A stretch of 64,000 nucleotides of DNA from JACKCP01 sp034007295 (GTDB lineage: Bacteria > Desulfobacterota > Desulfobacteria > Desulfobacterales > JACKCP01), in assembly GCA_034007295.1 (NCBI GenBank), contig JAVERC010000006.1, positions 1 through 64,000 on the forward strand, written 5' to 3'. The notes below the pieces were generated by a model. The model saw nothing but the letters and a program-made list of their open reading frames with translations, was not told where the DNA came from and made no database searches. Each line of letters begins with the position of its first letter. The first letter of the stretch is position 1. The translations under genes were made by a program, and so were the position numbers. This document shows, piece by piece, positions 17,396 to 26,551 of the stretch.

Positions 17396-17475
17396 AAGTC
17401 CCCCATCCATGAAGGAAAAGCATATGCTTCAAGAGGCAGATCTTTGCTGTTTTCAGATATTTCCTGTGCTTCCAC
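17392..17475 (-). pseudogene. 3' end of a second unknown gene in the decayed pair
   Basis: A minus-strand frame ending K-D-L-P-L-E-A-Y-A-F-P-S-W-M-G-D-L overlaps the start of the next gene by ATGA. It is cut at about 17475 where homology to the AraC-type regulator begins. This marks a deletion or recombination junction. Family not recognised. Confidence 0.45.
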
Positions 17476-18232
17476 AGATGTTATTCTTATCCCTGGAATT
17501 CTTCCTCCAATTTATTTTATTGGAAATCTTGAACAAAATATTAAAAATCAGATTTTTGACTGGCACAAAAAAAACAAGTTGATTGGAACAATATGTACAG
17601 GTTCTTTTCTTCTTGCAGAAACAGGACTTTTAAACGGCCATGAAGCAACAACAAACTGGGCGTATGCAAAATATTTTCAAAAACTTTACCCTGAAGTAAA
17701 CCTTAAACCTGAAAAAATTCTTACAATTGACAATAATTTCATATGTTCTGGTGCCACAACCGCTTTCATGGATTTGTGCCTTTATTTTATTGAAAAATTC
17801 GGCTCACCTGAACTTTCGGCAAAGTGTGCAAAACTTCTTTTAATTGACTCCACAAGAAAAAGTCAGGCTCCATATTTTATATTTGAATTTCAAAAAGACC
17901 ACAGTGACGAAAAAATTCTTAATGCACAGATTTTTATGGAAAAAAACATATCAAAAGATATTTCATTTGACATGCTTGCAAAAAATTCCGGAATAAGTCC
18001 AAGACATTTTAAAAGAAGATTTAAAAGTGCAACAGGAGAGCCTCCTAATCTTTATCTGCAAAGGCTTAGAGTTGAGGAAGCCAAAAAACAGCTTGAAACA
18101 AGTTTTGAATCCTTTGAAAAAATCACCTGGAATGTTGGGTATGAAAACAGCAATTCATTTAGAAGACTTTTTAAAAAAACGACTGGCTTAAACCCTTTGG
18201 AATATCGTAAAAAATTTAATGGCAGCTCATAA
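17476..18232 (+). pseudogene. Truncated GlxA-type regulator (second copy)
   Basis: From 17476 the plus strand is homologous to 8545-9303: the end of the DJ-1 domain (D-V-I-L-I-P-G-I-L-P-P) and the complete AraC DNA-binding domain. About the first 75 residues of the full protein are missing. The frame stays open upstream to a GTG at 17384, but that segment reads through antisense sequence of other decayed genes. A shortened product with an intact DNA-binding domain could still be made and might compete for operators. No clear ribosome-binding site is visible. Confidence 0.7.
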
Positions 18233-18375
18233 ATTTTTTATGCAAAAAAACATTATATTGAATGAAAAAATTTAAATTTTTATGCTTTCCTAGAGTCTTA
18301 GTCAAATTTTTATCCGTAACTTTTTTTAAACTCTTTTCTCAATATAGAAATAGTCGGGCATTTATCCTGACTATT

Positions 18376-18515
18376 TAGTTGCTGAACTAAAACGGCCTTT
18401 TTTGTCCACTTCAGCGTCAGATTTAAAATTTAACCTTCAAAATACTAAATGTATCATAAAGGTTAAATTTTTTACTTGAATTGAACAAAAAATTCACGTT
18501 TTCGGCTAATCATGA
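18376..18515 (+). repeat. Family A palindromic element, copy A1
   Basis: A near-complete copy. It begins TAGTTGCTGAACTAAAACGG, has an inner stem TTTAACCTT / AAGGTTAAA, and ends GTTTTCGGCTAATCATGA. The termini are imperfect inverted repeats, so the whole unit can fold into one long hairpin. It lies between the truncated AraC copy and the flavoprotein gene. The rest of 18233-18616 shows no gene. Confidence 0.8.
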
Positions 18516-18616
18516 TTTAACAATATTTCGCGAGAGGCCTGAGCCAAAAAAACAAATTAGAAGTAAGAACTTTAATTTAAAATATAAAATCTATAAATTT
18601 AAATCAGGAGACCAAG

Positions 18617-19945
18617 ATGAAAAATTATGACGTGCTGATAATTGGGGGAGGCCCTGCTGGAAGAACCATAGTTCACAAACTTCACAAAACTTCACCGCAA
18701 ACAAGAACTGCAATAATTAAAAACGAAGAAATAAATGTTAACAGATGTGCTGTTCCCTATGGAATATCAGACAAAAAACCTGAAGAAAAATTTTGTATTC
18801 CAAATTCCCTTGTAACTGATTTTGGAGCTGATCTTATTGTGGATACAGCACAAAAATTAGACCCAGAATCATCTCTTGTTCACACAATTTCAGGAGAAAC
18901 TTTTTCATACAAACACCTTGTGCTTGCTTTGGGAGCAAGGCCTTTTGTTCCTGATATAACCGGAGTAAACCTTGAAAATATTACAAGTGTGCGTTCTAAA
19001 AATGATATGTCACATTTAAGAAATTTTGCAAAAAACTTCAAAAAAGGAGTTGTCATAGGAGGCGGTTTTATAGGAATTGAAGTTGCAGCAGAATTTGCTG
19101 AACTTGGCCTGGACGTAACAATAATTGAAATGATGCCTCGTCTTATGGCAAACACTCTTAATAATGATTTTACAGAAATCATTGAAAAGGAAATGGAAAA
19201 AAAAGGCATAAAAATTATAAAAAATACTTTAGTTAAAGAGTTTAAGGGAGATAAAAAAATATCTTCTGTTGTTTTAAATGACGGTATGGAAATTAAAGCT
19301 GATTTTGCAGTCCTTTCAACCGGAGTATGTCCAAACATTGAACTGGCAGAAAAAGCAGGTTTAAAAACAGACAAATTCGGCATTATTGCTGATGATTTTT
19401 TAAGAACAGATTTTAAAAATATTTATGCTTCAGGAGATTGTGCATCCAAAAAATCATTTATCACCAAAAATCCGGTTAGAGGCGAGTTCGGCACAAATGC
19501 AGTTTTTATGTCCAAAGTTATTGCAGATAATATTCTTGGAAAAGAAAAAAAATTTATGGGTGTAATTAATGCCGGAGTATCAACAGCATTTGATTACAGT
19601 TTCGGAACAGCAGGGTTTACAGAAAAAATGGCTCAGGCTGAAGGACTTGATTATATTTCAGGATATTCAGAAGTTCTTGATATGTATCCCATGATGGACA
19701 ATGTTTCCAAAATAATGACAAGACTTGTTTTTGACAGAAAAACCAAAAGATTAATAGGAGGCTCAGTTTTAAGAAAAGGCCGGTGCACTGCAAACAATAT
19801 AGACTTTATTTCCATGGCAGTTCAAATGAAGGTTACTGCCTATGATTTAGCTGAATATCAATATGCTACCCAGCCTGAACTTGCAGCAAAACCATCTGAT
19901 AATTCTTATGTTTTTGCGGCTGAAGATGCTCTTAAAAAAATTTGA
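18617..19945 (+). CDS. CoA-disulfide reductase-like FAD/NAD(P) oxidoreductase
   Basis: A 442-residue flavoprotein of the class III pyridine-nucleotide-disulfide group (CoA-disulfide reductase, NADH oxidase, NADH peroxidase, persulfide reductase). The FAD-binding I-I-G-G-G-P-A-G is at the N-terminus. The single redox cysteine is Cys44 in V-N-R-C-A-V-P-Y. A second GxGxxG (V-I-G-G-G-F-I-G-I-E) lies near residue 150. A-S-G-D-C-A marks the second FAD motif. In sulfur-cycling anaerobes such enzymes reduce CoA disulfide, CoA persulfide or peroxide. It is a single gene with AGGAG before the ATG and a terminator after it. No rhodanese domain is fused, so a plain reductase is preferred. Confidence 0.82.
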   Translation: MKNYDVLIIGGGPAGRTIVHKLHKTSPQTRTAIIKNEEINVNRCAVPYGISDKKPEEKFCIPNSLVTDFGADLIVDTAQKLDPESSLVHTISGETFSYKHLVLALGARPFVPDITGVNLENITSVRSKNDMSHLRNFAKNFKKGVVIGGGFIGIEVAAEFAELGLDVTIIEMMPRLMANTLNNDFTEIIEKEMEKKGIKIIKNTLVKEFKGDKKISSVVLNDGMEIKADFAVLSTGVCPNIELAEKAGLKTDKFGIIADDFLRTDFKNIYASGDCASKKSFITKNPVRGEFGTNAVFMSKVIADNILGKEKKFMGVINAGVSTAFDYSFGTAGFTEKMAQAEGLDYISGYSEVLDMYPMMDNVSKIMTRLVFDRKTKRLIGGSVLRKGRCTANNIDFISMAVQMKVTAYDLAEYQYATQPELAAKPSDNSYVFAAEDALKKI

Positions 19946-19954
19946 ATTATACAA

Positions 19955-19988
19955 AAAACCGGCAAGTATTTTTGCCTGCCGGTTTTAA
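19955..19988. terminator. Rho-independent terminator
   Basis: The stem AACCGGCA / TGCCGGTT lies between A and T runs just after the flavoprotein stop. It can serve both the flavoprotein and the converging methyltransferase gene. Confidence 0.75.
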
Positions 19989-20026
19989 ATTAAAAAATTG
20001 CTGCTTTAAAAAATATATTTCTTTTT

Positions 20027-21085
20027 TTAACCAACTGATTCAATACACTTGAATTTCTCATGAAAAAAAGGACTCTCAAATAAGTGAAAAATACCATCAT
20101 CAACAAGTTTTTTAATAATGTACTGCAGAACATTTATTACAACTGTATTTCCAAAAACACGGTAATTAACACTATCAGAGTCATGAAGTATAAATGAATC
20201 CGGAAAACCTGAAATTTTTGCACATTCACGGGGGGCTAATTTTCTGATTTTTTTATTTACCATATATAATCCTGTTTTTGCACCTATACCTCCGCCATAT
20301 GCAGACAAAGTTACTGCATGACCGCATTCATGGTATATTCTCTCCCCCTGTCCTCCCTTATTAACAATTCCTATACGGATAGGTTTTTGGGGATAATTCC
20401 CAAAAATATCTTTTTCTACTTTAACATCTTCTTTTAGTTTTATGTCATCTCGGGTTATTACATATTTTTCTGTCAGTTCATCAGGCAGACAAAAGTCTTT
20501 AAGTCTTGAATATTTATCTGCACTTCTCACAAATTTAAAACCATTGACATTTAAATCTTTTCTAAATGCTAAAAAATAAATTCTTTCTCTTTTTTGCGGA
20601 ACACCAAATAAAGAAGCATTCAGCACTTTATAATAAACATCATACCCTGCTTGATTTAAAGTATTTATAACAACTTTAAGAGTTCTTCCTTTATCATGGT
20701 TTTCAAAATTTTTTACATTTTCTAAAAATACAAGTTTAGGCAAATGATATTTTATAATTCTTGCAATTTCAAAAAAAAGGGTTCCTCTTGTATCCTGAAA
20801 TCCTAGCTGTTTGCCTGAAATACTAAAAGCCTGACATGGAAAACCTGCACATAAAATATCATGGTCTGGTATTCTTGATTCAGAGATTTCTGTAATATCG
20901 CCGTAAGGCCTTTCACCAAAATTTTTATAATAAATATCCTGGCAATCCTTATCCCATTCACTGGAAAAAACACATCTTGCACCAAAAGATTCAAGGGCAA
21001 GCCTGAAACCTCCAATACCGGAAAATAAATCTATAAAACTTAGTTTTGATAATTTGTTTTTATAGGACTTTTCAAAAATTTCCAT
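20027..21085 (-). CDS. DNA cytosine-5 methyltransferase, M.HhaI-like
   Basis: A 352-residue C5-methyltransferase with motifs in order: D-L-F-S-G-I-G-G-F, E-W-D-K, the catalytic F-P-C-Q-A-F (Cys84), L-E-N-V-K (Glu122), Q-K-R-E-R-I-Y and the terminal G-N-T-V-V-I-N. The target-recognition region G-I-V-N-K-G-G-Q-G-E-R-I-Y and T-L-S-A-Y-G-G-G-I is almost the same as M.HhaI as I remember it. Recognition of GCGC with methylation of the inner C is therefore likely. It protects the chromosome from the adjacent endonuclease, whose gene ends two bases upstream of this start. Confidence 0.92.
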   Translation of the reverse strand: MEIFEKSYKNKLSKLSFIDLFSGIGGFRLALESFGARCVFSSEWDKDCQDIYYKNFGERPYGDITEISESRIPDHDILCAGFPCQAFSISGKQLGFQDTRGTLFFEIARIIKYHLPKLVFLENVKNFENHDKGRTLKVVINTLNQAGYDVYYKVLNASLFGVPQKRERIYFLAFRKDLNVNGFKFVRSADKYSRLKDFCLPDELTEKYVITRDDIKLKEDVKVEKDIFGNYPQKPIRIGIVNKGGQGERIYHECGHAVTLSAYGGGIGAKTGLYMVNKKIRKLAPRECAKISGFPDSFILHDSDSVNYRVFGNTVVINVLQYIIKKLVDDGIFHLFESPFFHEKFKCIESVG

Positions 21086-21087
21086 GT

Positions 21088-21912
21088 TTAACCTTCAAAA
21101 AGAGATAAAGGATTGATTTTAAACTGAAGACTATCAGGGTCGGGGGTTCCACCCTTTCGCTGCATTAATACACGGCCGATTTTCAAGCTTCCTTTTGGTG
21201 AAAGTTCAATTTCACCCTGTGCATAATGATTAAGAACATAATTTATATCTTTCATTACCCACCTAATTATTTCCCCGTCTTTTTCAGTCACCAAAAACCA
21301 GTCTGCACTTAAACCGCCTCTTCCTTTTAATATATCACAAATAATTATAGTTTTATTGTCTTTGAAAAATTTAATAATCTCTTCTTTTATATTCTCGGGC
21401 ATTTCATAAAAAAAAAGTCTTCTTTCATCACGAAGCTTCAACCAATTTATTTCTTTCATACATTCTTTTGGGTTAATCTCTCCTGTAAACAATTTCAACC
21501 ATTTTGAAATATTTTTATTAAATCCCCACATTCCTTGATAAGTATCAACCGGACGCTTATCAACCTGATTAAAGCCTGCACCCTTATTGGCCTTTTTTAA
21601 TGAAATATTCTCCAAAAACAATGCTTCTTTTATTTTTATTTCCAATCTAATCTGAATATCAGCTTTTTTAAATCTAATGGTTTCTTCATATTTTTCTTTT
21701 GTTATTCCAAGTGACAAGGCTGTCTTTAGACTAATTCTAACAGGTATATGGATTGCTTTTAAATTGACAATTTTTTCATAATCATAACCCATTACTTTTA
21801 GCCATTGCTGAGCATCAATATCTTTTTTCCAGTTTAAAAATTTCTCACAGATATTTTTTTCATTTAAAAAACCTCCTTTAGCAGTCATAGAGCCAATTTC
21901 TTGCTTATTCAT
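21088..21912 (-). CDS. Type II restriction endonuclease, HinP1I-like (predicted GCGC)
   Basis: A 274-residue protein that resembles R.HinP1I along its length as I remember that sequence. Matching stretches are the N-terminal E-x-G-S-x-T-A-K-x-G-F, G-F-N-Q-V-D-K-R, D-I-L-K-G-R-G, L-S-P-K-G-S and V-L-M-Q-R-K-G-G. The likely metal site is Asp85 plus S104-L-K106, where HinP1I has Q-x-K. It should cut unmethylated GCGC. R precedes M in a two-gene minus-strand operon, so methyltransferase translation may be coupled. The match of the start to HinP1I supports the ATG chosen. Confidence 0.85.
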   Translation of the reverse strand: MNKQEIGSMTAKGGFLNEKNICEKFLNWKKDIDAQQWLKVMGYDYEKIVNLKAIHIPVRISLKTALSLGITKEKYEETIRFKKADIQIRLEIKIKEALFLENISLKKANKGAGFNQVDKRPVDTYQGMWGFNKNISKWLKLFTGEINPKECMKEINWLKLRDERRLFFYEMPENIKEEIIKFFKDNKTIIICDILKGRGGLSADWFLVTEKDGEIIRWVMKDINYVLNHYAQGEIELSPKGSLKIGRVLMQRKGGTPDPDSLQFKINPLSLFEG

Positions 21913-21985
21913 AAACCTATCCTTTTGTATTCCGGCTTTAGATAAAATCTATTAAAAAACACAGCCATTCCATTGCGTCAAATAT

Positions 21986-22020
21986 AAAAAACCGGCTAAG
22001 AAAAAAACAAAGCCGGTTTT
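21986..22020 (-). terminator. Rho-independent terminator of the double-activase gene
   Basis: The stem AAAACCGGCT / AGCCGGTTTT lies 32 bases beyond the stop of the large ATPase gene. Read on the minus strand it ends in a T run. Confidence 0.75.
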
Positions 22021-22051
22021 AAATTAAAAATAAATTGTTATAACAATAAAA

Positions 22052-25000
22052 TCAGGAAACCTTAACTTTCCCATTTTCATCCAAATCACCTTTGATCCGT
22101 GAAAATTTAAGGTATGGAACAATGCTTTGATTTTTCACCCCTCCGGTTCCGTCATAAGTAATTGTAACAACAGGAATTGAAGTTTTCTTTTCAATAACAC
22201 TTTTCATTGATTCAGTTACAAGTGACGGACAACAAAAAGCAGGATTTGCCTGAATAAAAAGACTTAAATCAGGATAGTGTTTTGCAAGGTAGTGAATTTT
22301 TAAAATATTTTCCATGGATTCACCTGCATTTTCAGGCCTTATTCCAAAATCTGCAAGAATTTCTTCAGGATTTTCATCATAAAAATGTTCTTCTTCCTTT
22401 AAAATTTCATTAAAATATTTCATATATTTTTTTTCAACAAGCCTCATGTTTGCGGAAAGAACCTTTACAGATACAAGGTTTAGAAAAAGCCTTTCATTAA
22501 ACCATTTTTTGAAATACATTGGAGCAATAACCTTTGCAAGTTCAGTATATGGCGTTGTTAAAACCTCTCCCCCGTTTTCTTCAATAAACTTTATAAGGTT
22601 TTGATTCATTACATCATTGTCTCTTACATAAATATCCCCAAAAATTGCAGCTTTAGGTCTTTTTTCACTCTTAATTTTTATTTTTTTAAAATCTTCAACA
22701 ACCTGTTTTACAGCATTTTCTTTGGACATATTCCCAATAAAAGCCTGCTCCATTATTATTTTACTTTTTTCAATAACTGAATCTGTTTCACCTTTGTTTA
22801 TTTCATAGGGTCTTGTCTTGCACCCCATTTTCCTTATCATTCCACCAAACATGTGGGCAAAATACGCATTAAATGAGGCTCGAATGGAAATATCTGTAAA
22901 TGTAAGCTCTCCATGGAAAATCTTTGCTTTTTCCATTCCGTTTCCATAGGATTTTAAAAGGCTGTGAATAAAGTTTGGATAAAGCCTTAAATTACAGAAA
23001 TTTGCCTTGCTCATCCACAAAACGCAGTCTTTTGGGTCAAGATTGTTTTTTTCAATTGTTTCAACAAAACCCTGGGCAATTGCATTGGCCGGAATGCATT
23101 GTCCTGTGTTGAACTTCATGCTTCTTGAAATTGTTGTGCCTGTTTCTTCAATAAGATAAGTGCTTATTCCTTCACGTCTTAAAGCCTGAGCAAGAAACGG
23201 ACATGAAAGACTGTCCCAGTTTGGAAAAATAAGATGTTTGTCCTTAAGATTTTTTTCAGATTTGAAAAAAATGTCTTCATAGTCCTTGAAAGTCTCTTTT
23301 TTGTTTTCAGCCTGACTGTGATTTCTGAAAGCTCTTACAGCAGCTTCAATTCTAGTTTCATATCCAACACTTGAATCATGTTCATCAAGCTCAAGAACAA
23401 GATATGGCTTTTCATGCTTTGCCATAAGTTCCTTGAAAAATTTAAGTCCAAATGAATCAGGAGAACATTTGAAAGATGTAATGTAAACTGGATATAAATT
23501 TTTTGTTTTTGTGGCTTTTTGTGCTGTTTCAAGAATTTTTGAAACATATTTCCAGTGAATATCATTTAAAAGAGGTCCTATTTCAGCTTTATCCTCATCT
23601 GAAACAGAAATCATATCCTGATAAAAGGTTTTTATTCCAAGGTTTCCAAAAATTTCAGGAATTTTATTATTCATTTTATCTGATAAAACAGTGTAGGGTC
23701 TTCCAAGAAGAACAACGCTTATATCATCTGCTTTATTTATCTGCTCTTCATAAAGTTTTTTAAATTTTTCAATATTTTCTTCCTTTGTTTCAAGTGCCTT
23801 GTCAAATGCAGCACTTATTTCAAAAAAACTTTTCTTTATATTTATTGACTCAAACATTTTATAGAGTTCAATTTTTGAATGAAAACCAGTGTACAAATAA
23901 TTTATTAAAGGAGTTAAAACTCTTTTTTCGTCAATTTTTTTCAGAAGGGAGGGAATATACTGGGTATAGTAGCAATACTGGCTTTTTCCGCTTTTAACCT
24001 TTTCTTCAAGATAAAACGGCACAAAAACATAATCTGACTTTTCAAGAAGATAATCTACATGGCCAAACATTGAAGAGGCTGGAGCACAAAATTCTGTTTC
24101 AGAAATCTTTTTCCCTTTTTTAACGCTTTCCTTATAACTTTCACTTGAAACAGTTTTTATCCCAAGAAGACTGAAAAATTTTTTCCACCTTGCATAATCT
24201 TCAACAAGATGAAGTGAAAAAGGGATTCCAATTACAGGTGAGTTTTCATTATCAACTGTATTTGAAAGGGATTTATTTTCAATTTTTCTTCTTTCCTTTA
24301 AAAGGTCGAATCCTGAAATATTTTTATTTACATATTTTTTTGTATCATAATCCCTTCCGCACAAAAATCCGTAGGCTGCCTTTTCTCCGTCAATATCTGC
24401 AATGGTAATTTTGCAGTTATTGTTGCAAAGTCCGCAGACTTCAGATGTTAAAGGAATTTCCTTTTTATAAATGCCAATTCCCCTGAAGCTTGTTTCTTTT
24501 ACCTGCTCTTCCATTAAAATAAGTCCTGCTCCAAAAGCTCCGGTAAGATGGCAAAGAGGAGAAACATGAATGGGCTTTTTAAGTCTTTGCTCAAAGGCTG
24601 CAACAAGAGACCTGTTTTTTGCGGTAGCTCCCTGAAAATATACATGATTTCCAATAAGGCTTTCAGATGCAACTTTTACAAGATAATTTTCCCTTACAGA
24701 ATGAAGAACTGAGGCAAGCACTTCATTTACACTGTATCCTTCGGCAAGATAATGGTTTATATCCCTTTCCATGAAAACCGTGCATCTGTCGCTTGATAGA
24801 GGGGCTTTTACTTTATCTGTTCTTTTTGCATATTCGCTGATATTTACATTTAGTTTTTTTGCCTGCTCTTCTATAAAGCTTCCTGTTCCTGCGGCACACA
24901 CATTATTCATTACAGAAAATGTTACAAGGCCGTTTTTAAGGGTTGTAAATTTTGCGTCCTGTCCGCCTATTTCAATTATTGTATCAACATCGGGATTTAT

Positions 25001-26266
25001 TTCAGAAGCAGCCTTTGCATGGGCTGTTATTTCATCTATGCACTGGTCTGCTCCAAGGATTTTTCCAATAAACTTTCTTCCTGAACCTGTTGTGGAACAG
25101 CCTTTAATTTTTATTTCGCAGTTTTTTTCTTTTGAAATATAATCAATGCATTCAAGAATTGATTTAACTGCTTTTAAAGGATTTCCTGCAGTTCTTGTAT
25201 AAAACCCTGCTGCTGCTTTTTTATCATTATTTATTAAAACAGCCTTTGTGCTTGTTGAACCAATGTCTATTCCAAGAAATGCTTCAAGTGAACAATCTTT
25301 TTTTATTTCTTCATAAATATCTGTTTCAACATTGTTTCCTCTGGAATTTGAAGGTTCAAATTCAAATCTTTCAAGGCTCGAAAAATCAGGATATTTTGAA
25401 AGTTTAAGCTCCAGAGGCTCATAAAAAAGACTTTTTTCCTTTTCCTTTTTCTTAAAAATTGTTTCCTTTGTAATTTTTGAGACCGGAACATTTTTATTCT
25501 TAATTTCATCACAAAGCATAAAACATGCACCAATGGCTGAATAAACATTGGAATATCCGTCTGAATAAAGTTTTATATCAAGAATTTTTTCAAGATGTTT
25601 TTTTACAGCTCTGTTTAGTGAAACCCCTCCGCAGAAAAGTACTTTTGAATTTTTCTTGTTCTCTGAAAAAAGGGTGTCTGTAATGTTTTTTGCAAGTCCG
25701 TAGCAAAGACCGTCACTTATTTCCTCATAACTGTATCCTTCCTGCTGGGCATGGATAAGGTCTGTTTTTGCAAAAACAGCACACCTTGATGCAATAAGAG
25801 GAAAATTATCCTTGTTTTTATATGCTGTTTCGCTTAATTCTTCAGTGCCTGAAAAATTAAGTCTTCCGGCCTGCTGGTCAAGAAAACTTCCTGTTCCTGC
25901 TGCACATGAGGTATTGGTCTTGAAATTTTTGTAGTTTCCGTTTTCATCAAAATCAAGAAGTCCGAATTTTTCTCCGCCTACAAATAAAATTGAATCAAAG
26001 GAATTGTTAAGTTCTTTTGCAGCAGTAATAAGAGCTGCCTGATTATCACACTCAAAATCTCTTTTTACAGTTTCAGGAGTAGACGTTGTTGCTGCAACAC
26101 CTGAAACAAGGCTTAAATCAAAATTATTAAGTTCTTTTTCAAGTGTTTTTTCAATTTCACCTTTGTGAAAACAATATGAAGTTTTAACAATATTTTTACT
26201 TTTGTCTGTAAGTGCAAGGGATACGGCAGTTGAGCCGATGTCTATACCGAGTATATATGAATTCAA
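22052..26266 (-). CDS. Large double-domain acyl-CoA dehydratase activase-related protein
   Basis: A 1404-residue cytoplasmic protein. Two BadF/BcrA-type ASKHA ATPase domains come first: residues about 3-260 (G-I-D-I-G-S-T-A-V, S-C-A-A-G-T-G-S-F, S-R-C-A-V-F) and about 325-590 (G-I-D-I-G-S-T-S-T-K, V-C-A-A-G-T-G-S-F, D-R-C-T-V-F). Each keeps the two cluster cysteines. A Cys-rich bridge, C-G-L-C-N-N-N-C, follows near 610. Then comes a long DUF2229/dehydratase-like part with further cysteines (E-F-C-A-P-A-S, F-N-T-G-Q-C-I-P, A-F-C-C-P-S). The fusion thus joins activator and acceptor modules in one chain. The start is TTG, with AAAGGA at proper distance. It stands alone, not beside the 1.5-4.7 kb dehydratase. 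Function is unknown; low-potential electron delivery is inferred. Confidence 0.82.
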   Translation of the reverse strand: MNSYILGIDIGSTAVSLALTDKSKNIVKTSYCFHKGEIEKTLEKELNNFDLSLVSGVAATTSTPETVKRDFECDNQAALITAAKELNNSFDSILFVGGEKFGLLDFDENGNYKNFKTNTSCAAGTGSFLDQQAGRLNFSGTEELSETAYKNKDNFPLIASRCAVFAKTDLIHAQQEGYSYEEISDGLCYGLAKNITDTLFSENKKNSKVLFCGGVSLNRAVKKHLEKILDIKLYSDGYSNVYSAIGACFMLCDEIKNKNVPVSKITKETIFKKKEKEKSLFYEPLELKLSKYPDFSSLERFEFEPSNSRGNNVETDIYEEIKKDCSLEAFLGIDIGSTSTKAVLINNDKKAAAGFYTRTAGNPLKAVKSILECIDYISKEKNCEIKIKGCSTTGSGRKFIGKILGADQCIDEITAHAKAASEINPDVDTIIEIGGQDAKFTTLKNGLVTFSVMNNVCAAGTGSFIEEQAKKLNVNISEYAKRTDKVKAPLSSDRCTVFMERDINHYLAEGYSVNEVLASVLHSVRENYLVKVASESLIGNHVYFQGATAKNRSLVAAFEQRLKKPIHVSPLCHLTGAFGAGLILMEEQVKETSFRGIGIYKKEIPLTSEVCGLCNNNCKITIADIDGEKAAYGFLCGRDYDTKKYVNKNISGFDLLKERRKIENKSLSNTVDNENSPVIGIPFSLHLVEDYARWKKFFSLLGIKTVSSESYKESVKKGKKISETEFCAPASSMFGHVDYLLEKSDYVFVPFYLEEKVKSGKSQYCYYTQYIPSLLKKIDEKRVLTPLINYLYTGFHSKIELYKMFESINIKKSFFEISAAFDKALETKEENIEKFKKLYEEQINKADDISVVLLGRPYTVLSDKMNNKIPEIFGNLGIKTFYQDMISVSDEDKAEIGPLLNDIHWKYVSKILETAQKATKTKNLYPVYITSFKCSPDSFGLKFFKELMAKHEKPYLVLELDEHDSSVGYETRIEAAVRAFRNHSQAENKKETFKDYEDIFFKSEKNLKDKHLIFPNWDSLSCPFLAQALRREGISTYLIEETGTTISRSMKFNTGQCIPANAIAQGFVETIEKNNLDPKDCVLWMSKANFCNLRLYPNFIHSLLKSYGNGMEKAKIFHGELTFTDISIRASFNAYFAHMFGGMIRKMGCKTRPYEINKGETDSVIEKSKIIMEQAFIGNMSKENAVKQVVEDFKKIKIKSEKRPKAAIFGDIYVRDNDVMNQNLIKFIEENGGEVLTTPYTELAKVIAPMYFKKWFNERLFLNLVSVKVLSANMRLVEKKYMKYFNEILKEEEHFYDENPEEILADFGIRPENAGESMENILKIHYLAKHYPDLSLFIQANPAFCCPSLVTESMKSVIEKKTSIPVVTITYDGTGGVKNQSIVPYLKFSRIKGDLDENGKVKVS

Positions 26267-26469
26267 TTTTAAGTCCTTTTTTGAAAGTTTTACAAAAGTT
26301 TTACATTTCTCATATTAAGACTATGGGACTTCAATGTCAACACATTGAAATTTAAGAAAAAAAATAAAACAAAACATTACTTAAAAAACAGGATTCATCT
26401 CAAAAAGAAAAGTTCAATGGTTTATTTTAAGCTTTAAAAAATCAGGTTCTAAATTGAAAAGCCCGAAGG

Positions 26470-26533
26470 GTTTCATTTTTTAAATATAATAAGCTTGATT
26501 CATTAAGAATTTACTAATTTAAAAATATGAAAC
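26470..26533 (+). repeat. Family B inverted-repeat element, copy B1
   Basis: A 64 bp unit with arms GTTTCATTTTTTAAAT and ATTTAAAAATATGAAAC. It is about 80 percent identical to the reverse complement of 49873-49936. It lies 18 bases before family A copy A2, and the same B-then-A order occurs at the second locus. The remainder of 26267-26469 shows no gene. Confidence 0.65.
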
Positions 26534-26551
26534 GCACAATTTAGAAATAAT

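Noticed and set aside
17384..17475. Coding use of the frame upstream of the truncated AraC homologue
   Set aside because: The same bases encode recognisable minus-strand gene remnants with an ATGA junction, and the plus-strand reading has no homology to the regulator.
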